Source: Cycloclasticus sp.
GTDB taxonomy: Bacteria; Pseudomonadota; Gammaproteobacteria; Methylococcales; Cycloclasticaceae
Assembly: GCA_002700385.1 (NCBI GenBank)
Contig: PADC01000008.1
Location: forward strand, 102,485 to 166,484
Direction: 5' to 3'
Length of the DNA stretch: 64,000 nt
The notes below the pieces were generated by a model. That model saw nothing but the letters and a program-made list of their open reading frames with translations. It made no database searches and had not been told where the DNA came from. The position numbers and the translations under genes were made by a program. Positions 1-9,524 of this stretch are shown here, one piece after another. The stretch's first letter is position 1. Each line of letters begins with the position of its first letter.

Positions 1-672
1 CAAACGCGCACTCGATAGGCAGTTAATGGCCTGACTTTTAGAAAAAACATGCTTAAATTTCGTTTTTTGTTTTACCTTGCCTATATCTTTTTTTAACAAG
101 AAAAGACTCAAGACCCAAACAACCAATAACGCCAGTACCATTGATAAAATGGCATCATGAAAACCCAACTGGCCAAGCAACACGCCACCAAGAAAGAAAC
201 CCACCCCTTTTAACGTATTTTTAGAACCCGTGAGTAAGGCAACCCATTTGTACAACGCATTATTTGCATTTACTGGTACCAACAGCTTAATGGTACTTTT
301 GGCGCTCATTTTATTAAGATCTTTCGCTACGCCTGACACCGCTTGCGCAACCATGACCCAGAGAACACTGAGCATCTCGGGAGGAACCAATAGCATTGAT
401 AAAGCAACCACCTGCAAAGCCAAACCAATATTCATGGTTTTATTAAGGCCAATAACAGCGCCTAGCCACCCGCCAACTAAATTCGTGACGATACCGAATA
501 TTTCGTAAAAGATGAATAACATGGCTATTTCGAGAGGCGTGTACCCCAACTGATGAAAGTACAGCACGACGAGCATGCGCAAGGCCCCATCAGTTAACGT
601 AAACACCCAGTAATTCCCTGTAATAATAAGGTATTGCTGAACCTCTCGAGGTAATGCCATCAGACCACGCAT
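1..672 (-). CDS. arsJ: ArsJ organoarsenical efflux MFS transporter (partial, C-terminus beyond window)
   Basis: The reverse strand encodes an open frame from an ATG 10 nt after the GAPDH stop to the window edge, about 224 codons of a family near 400 residues. It is absent from the ORF track because it has no stop here. The start reads MRGLMALPREVQQYL, followed by the family-typical LTDGALRMLVVLYF segment, then MSAKSTIKLL and LLTGSKNTLKGVGFFLG, with several hydrophobic membrane segments. ArsJ is an inner-membrane major facilitator that exports 1-arseno-3-phosphoglycerate, the unstable product made by the neighbouring GAPDH from arsenate. The order arsR-GAPDH-arsJ is the known context of this pathway. 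Identification is firm. Only the N-terminal half can be judged. Confidence 0.9.
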   Translation of the reverse strand, partial: MRGLMALPREVQQYLIITGNYWVFTLTDGALRMLVVLYFHQLGYTPLEIAMLFIFYEIFGIVTNLVGGWLGAVIGLNKTMNIGLALQVVALSMLLVPPEMLSVLWVMVAQAVSGVAKDLNKMSAKSTIKLLVPVNANNALYKWVALLTGSKNTLKGVGFFLGGVLLGQLGFHDAILSMVLALLVVWVLSLFLLKKDIGKVKQKTKFKHVFSKSQAINCLSSARL

Positions 673-682
673 ACTAAGCTGT

Positions 683-1690
683 TTACTTATCCAATTTTGC
701 CACTTTGAGGAGCAGCTCGATGGTTCGGTTCACATAACCCCATTCATTGTCATACCAAGCATATAATTTGACATGGGTGCGATTAACCACCATGGTTGAT
801 AAAGCATCGATAATACTTGAGCGGGGGTCTGTCTTATAATCAATAGACACCAATGGACGCCCTTCATACCCTAAAATGCCATGTAATTCATTATTTGATG
901 CAGACTTTAAATATTGATTGACCTCATCAACCGTTGTTGTTTTTTCCACTTCAAATACACAGTCTGTCAAGGAAGCGTTAGCAAGAGGAACGCGGACCGC
1001 ATGGCCATCCAAGCGACCTTTAAGCTCTGGAAAAATATGAGTGATGGCTGTTGCGGACCCTGTTGAAGTTGGAATTAAACTCATTCCACAGGCTCTGGCT
1101 CGCCTTAAATCACGGTGTGGCGCATCTAATATCGTTTGTGTGTTAGTGATGTCGTGAATAGTGGTTATTGAGCCATGCACGATGCCCAATTTCTCATGAA
1201 TAACCTTAACCACCGGGGCTATGCAATTCGTAGTACAAGAGGCAGCCGTCACAATTCGATGCTGCTCTTTATCATACACATCATCATTTACACCTAAGAC
1301 CACATTGAGCACGCCTTCTTCTTTAACAGGCGCCGTTACAATGACACGCTTAACACCCTGATCAAGATACGCCTGTAATAAAGCTTTACTTTTAAACCGT
1401 CCAGATGCCTCGATAACAATATCGCAGCCTGACCAATCTGTCTGCTCAATTTTAGAATTTCTGCTGGTGCTGATCACAGTCCCATCAACACACAATTTAT
1501 CCTCTGCACTACTTGCTTCAAAACCCCATTGGCCATGAACAGAATCAAAGTTCAGCAAGTGGGCAAATGTTTTAGCATCGCCCGCCGGATCATTAATATG
1601 CACAAATTCTATCTCATCAGATGGGAAACCCACCCTGAATGATAAGCGCCCCATGCGCCCAAACCCATTAATCCCAACTCTTATCGTCAT
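683..1690 (-). CDS. ArsJ-associated glyceraldehyde-3-phosphate dehydrogenase
   Basis: A 335-residue type I GAPDH. The N-terminal Rossmann motif is [10 protein letters not shown]. The catalytic cysteine lies in SCTTNC near residue 152, and the C-terminal NEWGYVNR segment is present. In glycolysis this enzyme phosphorylates glyceraldehyde 3-phosphate with NAD. In ars operons it uses arsenate instead and makes 1-arseno-3-phosphoglycerate for export. The gene sits 10 nt upstream of arsJ and downstream of arsR, and no other glycolytic gene is nearby, so the arsenate role is favoured over the housekeeping one. An imperfect inverted repeat about 50-70 nt upstream is a candidate ArsR operator. Function in arsenic resistance is inferred from context; the enzyme family is certain. 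Confidence 0.92.
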   Translation of the reverse strand: MTIRVGINGFGRMGRLSFRVGFPSDEIEFVHINDPAGDAKTFAHLLNFDSVHGQWGFEASSAEDKLCVDGTVISTSRNSKIEQTDWSGCDIVIEASGRFKSKALLQAYLDQGVKRVIVTAPVKEEGVLNVVLGVNDDVYDKEQHRIVTAASCTTNCIAPVVKVIHEKLGIVHGSITTIHDITNTQTILDAPHRDLRRARACGMSLIPTSTGSATAITHIFPELKGRLDGHAVRVPLANASLTDCVFEVEKTTTVDEVNQYLKSASNNELHGILGYEGRPLVSIDYKTDPRSSIIDALSTMVVNRTHVKLYAWYDNEWGYVNRTIELLLKVAKLDK

Positions 1691-1733
1691 AATTCATCGC
1701 TCTCATTAAACTATCAAACCATTAATATGTGGA

Positions 1734-1762
1734 ATTATACATATATGAAAAAGCATATGTGT
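1734..1762 (-). promoter_or_regulatory. Candidate ArsR operator / promoter of GAPDH-arsJ
   Basis: On the minus strand ACACATATG and CATATATGT arms flank a 6-nt spacer (one mismatch), immediately followed by a TATAAT-like -10 hexamer. The repeat lies between arsR and the GAPDH start, where an ArsR/SmtB-type repressor would block transcription. No convincing -35 hexamer was seen, so the promoter half of this call is weak. Confidence 0.4.
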
Positions 1763-1799
1763 GAAAGTTTAATGACCATGCCGAGCAACAGCCCATAAC

Positions 1800-2144
1800 C
1801 TAACAACAGGCTTGTTGCCGATTTGGGCGCGAACGCATTAAAGCCAGGTTATTTAAACAATCCTGTATTTGCGATTCATTGGAAAGCAATGTTTCTTCTA
1901 ACACCCTCTTTGCCCATGACGCTAAGGAAGGGTTAATGCTATAGAACACCCATTGACCTTGCCTTCTATCTGATAACAAATCAAATTTTCTTAATTGAGC
2001 CAAGTGCCTTGAAATTTTTGGCTGGCTCTCCTGTAAGGCTTCCATCAATTCACATACGCACAGTTCGCCTTCTTGCTGAAGAAGCATTAAACACGTTAAA
2101 CGCGTTTGATCAGATAAGCATTTAAAAAAAGATAAAGGGTCCAT
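1800..2144 (-). CDS. arsR: ArsR/SmtB-family arsenic-responsive repressor
   Basis: A winged-helix regulator of about 114 residues. The helix-turn-helix region starts at ALQESQPKISRHLAQL. ELCVCEL just before it is the classic ArsR metalloid-sensing motif with paired cysteines, and the protein ends in a vicinal CC pair (RQQACC) that could also bind metalloid. The ORF track begins at an upstream ATG (2180). I prefer the internal ATG giving MDPLSFFKCLSDQTRL, because family members start there and the 12 extra residues are not conserved-looking; neither start has a clear ribosome site. It lies upstream of GAPDH-arsJ in the same orientation and probably represses them until arsenic binds. Confidence 0.9.
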   Translation of the reverse strand: MDPLSFFKCLSDQTRLTCLMLLQQEGELCVCELMEALQESQPKISRHLAQLRKFDLLSDRRQGQWVFYSINPSLASWAKRVLEETLLSNESQIQDCLNNLALMRSRPNRQQACC

Positions 2145-2191
2145 GCGGCGTATTATAAAGCAGGAAATTGAGATCATCATAGGCGTTCAAT

Positions 2192-2223
2192 AAAAAAAGC
2201 CCTGGCTGTATGCTAGGGCTTTT
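2192..2223 (-). terminator. Rho-independent terminator after the ferredoxin oxidoreductase gene
   Basis: The stem AGCCCT/AGGGCT with an 11-nt loop is extended by A/T pairs and followed on the minus strand by a run of seven T. It lies between the 3' end of the oxidoreductase gene and arsR, so it isolates the ars operon. The T/A-rich flanks could let it work in both directions. Confidence 0.75.
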
Positions 2224-2251
2224 ACAGGTGGCTTTATTGGTAAAAGGTCTT

Positions 2252-5200
2252 CTAAGCCGTTGTTTCCATTTTAACTTTAATTATTTTCATCGGGTTTTTA
2301 AACTGCTCATCCAATGTTTTCCAACGACCCTGAGCGACTTCAATATTCTGCGTTCGGACATGGCCATAACCACGAATAAACTCTGGCACCTTTGCCATCT
2401 CTAAAGCTATTTCTTTATTTTCCTCGTTCAAATCGGTAATAATCTGTTTTAACACAGATTCATATTGACTAAGCAATTCCTTATCTTCCTTACGCTCAGC
2501 AGAATAACCAAATGGGTTTAGCGGTGTATTTCTCAACCCCTTAAATTTAGACACTATTTTAAGAGCCGACAACATCCAACCACCAAACTCTCTTTTTTTC
2601 AATTGGCCTGTTATCGGATCGCGCTTAGAAATAAGCGGCGGCGCCATGTGGAACTTGATTTTATAGTCACCAGAAAAATTCTCTTTAATCTGCTTCTCCC
2701 AGGTACCATCGGTATATAAACGGGCTACTTCTAATTCATCTTTGTAAGCCATTAATTTATATAAATAGCGGGCCGCTGCTGCAGTAATCTCATCGCTATC
2801 ACCGTTTAATTTTGCTTCGGCTTCACGCACTCGATTAATTAACCGGGTAAATTTCTTAGCATATGATTTGCTTTGATAAGCGACAAGATCTTTCTCACGG
2901 CGGCTAATCAGTTCTTCTGTACTAGCTGAAAGCACTTCCCACTCGGGTATTGTTGCACCTTGTTCAAGTAAAGCTTTCACTGCATCGGGATCATGCGCCA
3001 TTAAACGCCCAATTTTGAAAACACGCTGATTGTAAGCAACTGCAACGCCATTTTCTGTAATGGCATCTTCTAATGATTGACGCTTAACAGGCAGCCAACC
3101 TTTTTGGCACGCGTATCCCAGCAACATCATATTTGCACCAATGGTGTTACCCGTTAGTGTTTCTGATACGACCGTTGAATCAAAGAAATGACAATGACCT
3201 TCCCCAGTAAAACGCTCTAATGCTTGCTTCATATCGTCTACAGGTATCGTGAAATCACCATCTCGTGTAAAGGCGCCCGTCACAATTTCATGTGAGTTAA
3301 CAACGCCCTGGGTATGCCCTTCTCGTAAACGAGACATCCCCTCATCACTGGCACTGGTGACGATATCCGCGCCTATCAACAAGTCTGCTTTACCAATAGA
3401 TAGCCGTGTTGAATTCAATTCTTCAACACTATGCGCAACTTTAAGATGGCAATAAACGGCACCAAACTTTTGTGCCATTCCCGTCAAATCCAGTACTTGC
3501 GATGCAAACCCTTCTGCCTTAGCCGCTTCACCAATCATTGAGGAAATAGTCACCACACCTGTGCCACCAATTCCACAAACTAACGAACCAAAAACACCGT
3601 CCAGCGCTTTAGGTGTCGGCTCTGGCAAGGCTGAAAAAATTTCATCGGAGAGATCAACCGCGCTACCTTTTGCTAACTCTCCCCCTTCGATGGTAACAAA
3701 ACTCGGGCAGAAACCTTTTACACAGCTAAAGTCCAAGTTACAACCTGACTGGTCGATAACGCGTTTACGGCCCAGCTCAGTTTCTAGCGGTTGCACAGAT
3801 AAACAATTAGATTGTACGCCACAATCACCACAGCCTTCACAAACGCGTGAGTTAATAAAGGTTAATTTTTTAGGTGTTTCCACTATTTTACGCTTACGGC
3901 GTCGACGCAATTCAGTCGCACAAGTTTGCTCATAGATAAGAATCGTAACGCCTTTTGTTTCTGCTAATTCTTTCATCACCTGTTGCAGATCATCACGGTG
4001 ATATAAATCTGTTCCTGGAGCAAATGCCGCCTTGTTTAAGGCCTCGGGCTCTCTTGAAACAACCACAACACGGGCAGCCCCCTCGGCATGCATTTGTTGT
4101 GTAATCCCTTCAACGGTTAAAGGTCCATCGAACGATTGGCCACCGGTCATCGCCACTGCATCATTAAATAAGACTTTATAGGTAATGTTTATACCCGATG
4201 CAATGGCTTGACGAATGGCTGTGGAGCCCGAATGGTAAAATGTACCGTCACCTATATTAATAAACGTATGGCGGTTACCCAAAAAAGGAGAAGCGCCAGC
4301 CCAGGTCGCGCCTTCACCACCCATTTGTGTATAGGTTGTTCCCTTTCTATCCATTAGGCCAACAAGAAAATGACAACCGATACCAATCAATTGCTCAGGT
4401 GCTCCATCCGGTAATTTCGTTGATGAACTATGCGGACAACCAGAACAAAAATAGGGTGTACGTTCCACCGAATTACGAGGTACGCTCAACTGTTGATCTG
4501 TATTTTCAAGCACTGCAATCCACTGATTCATGGACTCGGTGGTTTTGTAAGGCTTTAACCAATCAACCAAAACCTTTGATATCAATGCCGGTGTCAATTC
4601 TCCATTGGAAGGAAACTGGACTTGTTGATCACGCCCCTTCTTCCCCATTACTAAAGGACGACTATCCATTGGCATGTCAAACAAAATATCCTTCACTTGG
4701 GTTTCCAGAAATGGGCGCGATTCTTCTATGACTAAAATTTCATCGACCGATTCTGCGAATTCTTGCACCAGGCTTTCTTCCATTGGCCAAATAACTGCAA
4801 TTTTAAACACAGCCAAGCCAAGCTCATCACGCATCGCGTCATCAATACCCAAGTCATTCAGGGCTTCAATGGTATCCAAATAGCTTTTACCTGCTGTGAT
4901 AATCCCCATACGGCGCTGTTTTGCATCCAGTGTCACTTTATTGAGCTTATTTGCTTTTGTGAAGGCCTTAACAGCAGGCAAACGCGCATTAACAATGCGT
5001 TCATCTTGATCAACCGAACGATCTGGCCAGCGCGTATGTACGCCGCTGTCAGGAATGACAAACTCACTGGGGTCAGGCAGGACAGTTTCAGTGCGGTTAG
5101 GATTGATGTCCACCATGTACCATGACTCAGCTATATCAGAAACCGATTTAACAGCAACCCAAACACCCGCATAACGAGACATCTGGTAAGCTATTAATCC

Positions 5201-5737
5201 AAAATCATATATATCCTGCACCGAAGAACAGTGCATGATAGGAATACATAAACCAGACAGCACATATTCACTTTGTTGTTGAATACTGGATGAACGACTC
5301 ATGGGGTCATCCCCCACCGCCATAACCACACCACCGTGTTGACTGGTGCCCCATAAGTTAGCATGATGCAAGGCATCCGCCGCCTGATCTACACCAGGGC
5401 CTTTACCGTACCAAAGCCCAAAAGCACCATCAAATTGTTTACCTTCAAACAAGTCAATTTGTTGTGACCCCCAAATAGCCGTTGCGGCCATGGCCTCGTT
5501 TACACCCGGGTTAAAATGAATATCCCGCTCATTTAAAGCGCCTTCAACCCCTTTGCATTCAGAATCAAAATTACCAAAAGGCGAACCTCGGTAACCTGAA
5601 ATAAACCCCCCCGTATTCAGGCCTGCTTCACGATCTCGACGCTGTTGTTCAAAAACAAGGCGTAAATAAGCCTGATTACCCGACAAGAAAACCGGCCCAG
5701 TTTGGCATGTATATTTTTTTTCCTTAGTATTCGACAT
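2252..5737 (-). CDS. Indolepyruvate ferredoxin oxidoreductase family protein (fused alpha-ferredoxin-gamma)
   Basis: A 1161-residue single-chain 2-oxoacid:ferredoxin oxidoreductase. The N-terminal pyrimidine-binding part is followed by FCSGCPHSS near residue 430. A thiamine-diphosphate binding stretch (GDGTFYHSG) lies near 496 and a cysteine-rich iron-sulphur segment (CEGCGDCGVQSNC) near 631. The gamma-type domain begins at GIGGTGV near 721, and a long C-terminal extension completes the protein. The family oxidatively decarboxylates aryl- or branched 2-oxoacids to acyl-CoA, passing electrons to ferredoxin. Fusions of this size are usual in proteobacteria and act in aromatic amino-acid breakdown. 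The true substrate cannot be read from the sequence. A decayed MaoC-like gene lies 14 nt upstream and a terminator follows. Confidence 0.9.
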   Translation of the reverse strand: MSNTKEKKYTCQTGPVFLSGNQAYLRLVFEQQRRDREAGLNTGGFISGYRGSPFGNFDSECKGVEGALNERDIHFNPGVNEAMAATAIWGSQQIDLFEGKQFDGAFGLWYGKGPGVDQAADALHHANLWGTSQHGGVVMAVGDDPMSRSSSIQQQSEYVLSGLCIPIMHCSSVQDIYDFGLIAYQMSRYAGVWVAVKSVSDIAESWYMVDINPNRTETVLPDPSEFVIPDSGVHTRWPDRSVDQDERIVNARLPAVKAFTKANKLNKVTLDAKQRRMGIITAGKSYLDTIEALNDLGIDDAMRDELGLAVFKIAVIWPMEESLVQEFAESVDEILVIEESRPFLETQVKDILFDMPMDSRPLVMGKKGRDQQVQFPSNGELTPALISKVLVDWLKPYKTTESMNQWIAVLENTDQQLSVPRNSVERTPYFCSGCPHSSSTKLPDGAPEQLIGIGCHFLVGLMDRKGTTYTQMGGEGATWAGASPFLGNRHTFINIGDGTFYHSGSTAIRQAIASGINITYKVLFNDAVAMTGGQSFDGPLTVEGITQQMHAEGAARVVVVSREPEALNKAAFAPGTDLYHRDDLQQVMKELAETKGVTILIYEQTCATELRRRRKRKIVETPKKLTFINSRVCEGCGDCGVQSNCLSVQPLETELGRKRVIDQSGCNLDFSCVKGFCPSFVTIEGGELAKGSAVDLSDEIFSALPEPTPKALDGVFGSLVCGIGGTGVVTISSMIGEAAKAEGFASQVLDLTGMAQKFGAVYCHLKVAHSVEELNSTRLSIGKADLLIGADIVTSASDEGMSRLREGHTQGVVNSHEIVTGAFTRDGDFTIPVDDMKQALERFTGEGHCHFFDSTVVSETLTGNTIGANMMLLGYACQKGWLPVKRQSLEDAITENGVAVAYNQRVFKIGRLMAHDPDAVKALLEQGATIPEWEVLSASTEELISRREKDLVAYQSKSYAKKFTRLINRVREAEAKLNGDSDEITAAAARYLYKLMAYKDELEVARLYTDGTWEKQIKENFSGDYKIKFHMAPPLISKRDPITGQLKKREFGGWMLSALKIVSKFKGLRNTPLNPFGYSAERKEDKELLSQYESVLKQIITDLNEENKEIALEMAKVPEFIRGYGHVRTQNIEVAQGRWKTLDEQFKNPMKIIKVKMETTA

Positions 5738-5751
5738 AGTGGTTCTCTCAG

Positions 5752-6109
5752 TTAGTTTTTTTCTTTTAATTTAGCGGGTATTGGTTTTACAACCGCTTCA
5801 CTGCTAATAATTTTATTACCCTCGTGGTCAAAACATTCTGTTGTAAAAGTGACGGTATTGTTTTCTGTATCAATCGCAACCACTTTATATTCATTACCAA
5901 AAAAGCAGGTTTTAAAAACTCTATGCTCTGTATTAGCTATAAAGTACCCAGACAAGGCAAGTCCATACCCAAGATACCTGAAAATTGAATCACTGAAAAC
6001 AAGCCATTTCTGTACCAAAGCAAGGAATCGCCGTTTTATTAATCTCAACACATCATCATAATTAATTTTATTAATCATATGATGACTTAGCCTCAATCGA
6101 TGTGATCAT
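5752..6109 (-). pseudogene. Decayed MaoC-like (hotdog) acyl dehydratase remnant
   Basis: The track shows a 114-aa ORF here starting at TTG, but only its C-terminal half (FFGNEYKVVAIDTENN...) looks like a protein family. Reading other frames on the same strand recovers the rest of a MaoC hydratase. ITSIEAKSSYD is followed after a shift by NKINYDD, then EINKTAIPCFG in another frame, then NGLFSVIQFSGILGMDLPCLGT. That last frame hits an in-frame TAG (5937-5939) where the family has Tyr, and continues LIQSIEFLKPAF until a T6 run (5899-5904), where one base shift joins the final frame. At least three frameshifts plus a stop make this a pseudogene. It sits directly upstream of the oxidoreductase gene. 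Confidence 0.72.
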
Positions 6110-6184
6110 TTTTACCAATCAATAAAATCTCTCTAACATGATTTTTTACACGCTATAATTACGACAAAAAAACCAGTTAAGCCT

Positions 6185-7525
6185 ATGCCTAACTCTCAGC
6201 CAGATCAAGATTTAACCATAGGTTCTATTTACCGCCATTTAATCCGACTCGCCATTCCTGCTTCTATGGGAATGTTTTTCAATACTTTATACAACCTGAG
6301 CGATAATTGGTTTGCTGGAAAAATATCAGATGACGCGCTGGTCGGTTTATCTATTTCGAGTATTGTTTTTTATCTATTTATAGGCTTGTTAGCTGGGTTG
6401 CAGAATGGCACGTCCGTCATGGTCTCAACAGAAATTGGCCTTAAAAATCCTTTTAATTTAAAACGAATTCTTAAAAACACGGTTGGCCTTAGTCTTTTGT
6501 TTTCAGTCGGCATTGTTTTTTTAGGGCTGGTCTTTGCTAAAGATGCGATAGGTTTTCTCAGTCATCATGATAACGTTAGCGAACTGGCTTGGGACTACAT
6601 TCATATTTTAATTCTTGGCAATGTTGCTTTTTCTCTAAGCAGCGTTGCTGCTGGTGCTCTTATAGCACTGGGTGACACAGCATCGAACCGTAATGCCTTA
6701 ATTGTCGGGTTTTTTGCTAATTTGCTACTTAACCCCTTTTTAACTTTTGTTTTGAATATGGGGGTTGCAGGACTGGCCTGGGCCACCCTTATTATCAAGC
6801 TCGCATCTGCACTTTATTTATTTATTATTTTATGTAAAAAATTGGGGTATACGCCTATGCCCACTGTCGAGAAAAGCATCTCAAGTGCCATCTTGCGGCA
6901 AGTATTACCCGCCAGTTTTAATTTTCTTATTATGATTTTTGGCAGCCTTATTATCACCGGTTTTGTAAGCCAATTTGGTGATTATGCGGTGGCTGGTTAT
7001 TCAGTGGGTTTACGGCTTGAACAAGTGCTTTTACTGCCTGCTCTTGGTTTAAATACCGCTGTATTGGCTATTTCAGGGCAAAACTTTGGCGCTAAAAATT
7101 ACCGTCGCATCGCAGAAACTTACCGCAAAGGGCTTATACTCAGCTTATCCATTTCTTTTGCCTGCATACCGATAATGGTTTTTTTATCACCTTTATTGAT
7201 GAGTTTTTTTAGTCAACAACAAGCGATTATTGATGTAGGAACATCCTATTTAAGAATCGATGCCATCGCTTTTTTTTGTTACGTTTCTTTATTCATAAGC
7301 GTGGCGACGCTTCAAGCAATCAAACAGCCTGACTTTCCCGTTATTATGGGCTTATTCAGACAACTCATTTTACCTTTCCTCGTCAATGTTATTCTTATTA
7401 CTCACTTCGACTTCGGCATTGAATGGATTTTCGGTTCGGTAGCCTGCATTGTTTTTACCAGTATGATTATTACACTGCTTTATACCCGATCGAAATTAAA
7501 AAAGCTGGCGATAACTGGCACTTAA
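6185..7525 (+). CDS. MATE family efflux transporter
   Basis: A 446-residue inner-membrane protein with about twelve hydrophobic segments in two homologous halves. The N-terminal IPASMGMFFNTLYNLSDNWFAG segment is typical of the NorM/DinF superfamily, which exports drugs or organic cations in exchange for Na+ or H+. Its length is normal. It is transcribed alone and divergently from the MaoC remnant. Its last four bases overlap the convergent glycerophosphodiesterase gene. The substrate is unknown. Confidence 0.88.
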   Translation: MPNSQPDQDLTIGSIYRHLIRLAIPASMGMFFNTLYNLSDNWFAGKISDDALVGLSISSIVFYLFIGLLAGLQNGTSVMVSTEIGLKNPFNLKRILKNTVGLSLLFSVGIVFLGLVFAKDAIGFLSHHDNVSELAWDYIHILILGNVAFSLSSVAAGALIALGDTASNRNALIVGFFANLLLNPFLTFVLNMGVAGLAWATLIIKLASALYLFIILCKKLGYTPMPTVEKSISSAILRQVLPASFNFLIMIFGSLIITGFVSQFGDYAVAGYSVGLRLEQVLLLPALGLNTAVLAISGQNFGAKNYRRIAETYRKGLILSLSISFACIPIMVFLSPLLMSFFSQQQAIIDVGTSYLRIDAIAFFCYVSLFISVATLQAIKQPDFPVIMGLFRQLILPFLVNVILITHFDFGIEWIFGSVACIVFTSMIITLLYTRSKLKKLAITGT

Positions 7526-8193
7526 GCAGGTCGACGATCTGGAAAATCACTGAACACGGCATCCACACCGATTTTCTCCATTTTCTCCATTTCTTTACGA
7601 TCATTAACGGTATAGACATAGAGCTTTAAGCCAGAACGATGGGCTTTTTTAATGATATCCAATGTTAATTGTTGCTGGTTTATGTGAAGTGAAAAAGCCT
7701 TCAGCTTGATACACCAATCAAAGGACTCGTCTAAATTATGACTCGCCAATACCCCAATTTTTAAGCCACTATTCCATGCTCTAAGGGTCCTTAGTTCTTC
7801 TATTAGAAACGAAGAAATCAACAGTTTTTCATGATCATCGAACAACGGGTTATCCAGTATCTTTATCAACGCATCAGATGAACCCTTCCCCTTTAACTCA
7901 ATATTTAAGTCAACCACTCCATGCGTCACCGCCAAAACTTCTGGTAATGTGGGTATTTTTTCCCCTAACCCGGCATCTAATCGCCTGATTTCTTCAAAGC
8001 TATAGTTCTCCAGTCTTCCACGCCCATTAGTTGTTCTCTCCAATGTTTCATCATGAAGAACGATCAAGTCTTCGCCCAATAAATGAACGTCTACCTCCAC
8101 ACAATCAACACCTAATTCCATGGCTTTACGAACCGATAACAGGGTATTTTCGGGAGCATAACCCTTGGCCCCTCGGTGACCAATCATTAACAC
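7522..8193 (-). CDS. Glycerophosphodiester phosphodiesterase
   Basis: A 223-residue GDPD-family TIM-barrel enzyme that hydrolyses glycerophosphodiesters to glycerol 3-phosphate and an alcohol. The opening MIGHRGAKGYAPENT carries the catalytic HR pair, and EVDVHLLGEDLIVLHDETLERTTNGRG carries the metal-binding Glu-Asp and second catalytic His. No signal peptide is visible, so it resembles cytoplasmic UgpQ. The GTG start in the track has an AGAGG ribosome site 8 nt upstream. The ATG two codons later would be too far from it, so GTG is favoured. It is convergent with, and overlaps by 4 nt, the MATE gene. Confidence 0.87.
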   Translation of the reverse strand: MLMIGHRGAKGYAPENTLLSVRKAMELGVDCVEVDVHLLGEDLIVLHDETLERTTNGRGRLENYSFEEIRRLDAGLGEKIPTLPEVLAVTHGVVDLNIELKGKGSSDALIKILDNPLFDDHEKLLISSFLIEELRTLRAWNSGLKIGVLASHNLDESFDWCIKLKAFSLHINQQQLTLDIIKKAHRSGLKLYVYTVNDRKEMEKMEKIGVDAVFSDFPDRRPA

Positions 8194-8297
8194 GATACAT
8201 GCCTCTTAATTTGATAGAGCAAAGTACTCCAGCCAAAGTCTATAAGGAATCCTTAAAAAAGGATAGAATATCATTCTTTCCCAAAGGTTCTTAACGG

Positions 8298-9437
8298 ATG
8301 ACCAACGATCTAAGCACTGAATTTAATTTAGATGATAACGTTATTTATCTAAACCATGCAGCGGTTGCCCCTTGGCCCGTCCGAACTGAAAAGGCGGTTA
8401 ATGCCTTTTGCCGTGAAAACGTCACAATAGGATCCAAAAAATACGCTCATTGGCTGACTGTTGAAAATCGATTAAAAAATCAATTAGCTCAACTGATCAA
8501 TGCACCATCAGTAGATGAAATCGCTCTGGTTAAAAATACATCAGAGGCTCTTTCTTTTGTGGCTTATGGACTGAATTGGACAACAGGCGACAAGGTCGTG
8601 ACCAGCGACGAAGAGTTTCCATCCAATATGATTCCATGGGAATCACTGGCAAACCAAGGCGTGCAAGTAAACAAAGTACACCTCAAGGATGCTGACGACC
8701 CAACGGCTGCCTTAATAAGCCAACTGGATGACCAGACAAAACTACTCACCATCAGTTCTGTTCAATATGCATCGGGGTTACGCGTTGATTTAGAGCGCTT
8801 GGGGCATGCCTGCCAGGATAAAGGTATCCTTTTTTGCATAGACGCCATCCAATCAATAGGGGCTTTCCCGGTTGACGTTCAAAAGTACAATGCGGACTTT
8901 ATGATGGCTGACGGGCATAAATGGATGCTTGGCCCTGAAGGTCTGGGTGTTTTTTACTGTCGACAATCGGCTATTAACAAACTCAAACTCACTCAATATG
9001 GTTGGCATATGGTTGAAGAGATGGGAAATTATGATAACCCTGAGTGGACAACAGCCAGCTCTGCAAGACGCTTTGAATGTGGCAGCCCAAACATGCTCAG
9101 TATTCACGCGTTATCAGCCAGCATCAGCTTACTGCTAGACATTGGTATGGATACCGTATCAAAGGAAGTTATTAAGCGCGGTCATTATGTCATCGAAAAA
9201 GTGCTTCAAAACCCCTCTTTAGAATTATTAACAAACCCAGATAATGACGGGAATAATATTATCGTTTTCAAATCAAAAAACGGGCTAACGGATTCTCTAT
9301 TTGATGACCTGACAACTCGACAGGTAGTTTGCGCTAAACGAGGTGGCGGCATTCGGTTTTCACCACATTTTTATACTCCTTTTGAGGTCATTGATCGCGC
9401 TTTTGCTTTAATTGAACAATATCAAGCGGCACGTTAA
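8298..9437 (+). CDS. Aminotransferase class V-fold PLP enzyme
   Basis: A 379-residue class V aminotransferase/cysteine-desulfurase-like protein. The N-terminal YLNHAAVAPWP is the usual opening of this family. ALVKNTSEALSFVAYGL contributes to PLP phosphate binding, and the Schiff-base lysine is in DGHKWMLGPEGLG near residue 206. The loop with an active-site cysteine typical of SufS/IscS is not recognisable, and no iron-sulphur genes flank it. A general aminotransferase or lyase role is therefore more likely than cluster assembly. It lies 87 nt upstream of ispG in the same direction, but a shared transcript is not certain. Confidence 0.82.
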   Translation: MTNDLSTEFNLDDNVIYLNHAAVAPWPVRTEKAVNAFCRENVTIGSKKYAHWLTVENRLKNQLAQLINAPSVDEIALVKNTSEALSFVAYGLNWTTGDKVVTSDEEFPSNMIPWESLANQGVQVNKVHLKDADDPTAALISQLDDQTKLLTISSVQYASGLRVDLERLGHACQDKGILFCIDAIQSIGAFPVDVQKYNADFMMADGHKWMLGPEGLGVFYCRQSAINKLKLTQYGWHMVEEMGNYDNPEWTTASSARRFECGSPNMLSIHALSASISLLLDIGMDTVSKEVIKRGHYVIEKVLQNPSLELLTNPDNDGNNIIVFKSKNGLTDSLFDDLTTRQVVCAKRGGGIRFSPHFYTPFEVIDRAFALIEQYQAAR

Positions 9438-9524
9438 ACCGTATTAAAAACTCTTCCTTTTTTATCTGGCACAAGCCAAATATAATGAATACATAATCAC
9501 CCATATGATCCATCAAAATCTACT

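Noticed and set aside
230-508. 92-aa plus-strand ORF at the window start
   Set aside because: It is antisense to a clear ArsJ coding frame that runs off the window edge; its sequence has no family resemblance.
4327-4731. 134-aa plus-strand ORF inside the oxidoreductase gene
   Set aside because: It is a shadow of the 1161-residue gene on the other strand, which carries intact motifs across this stretch.
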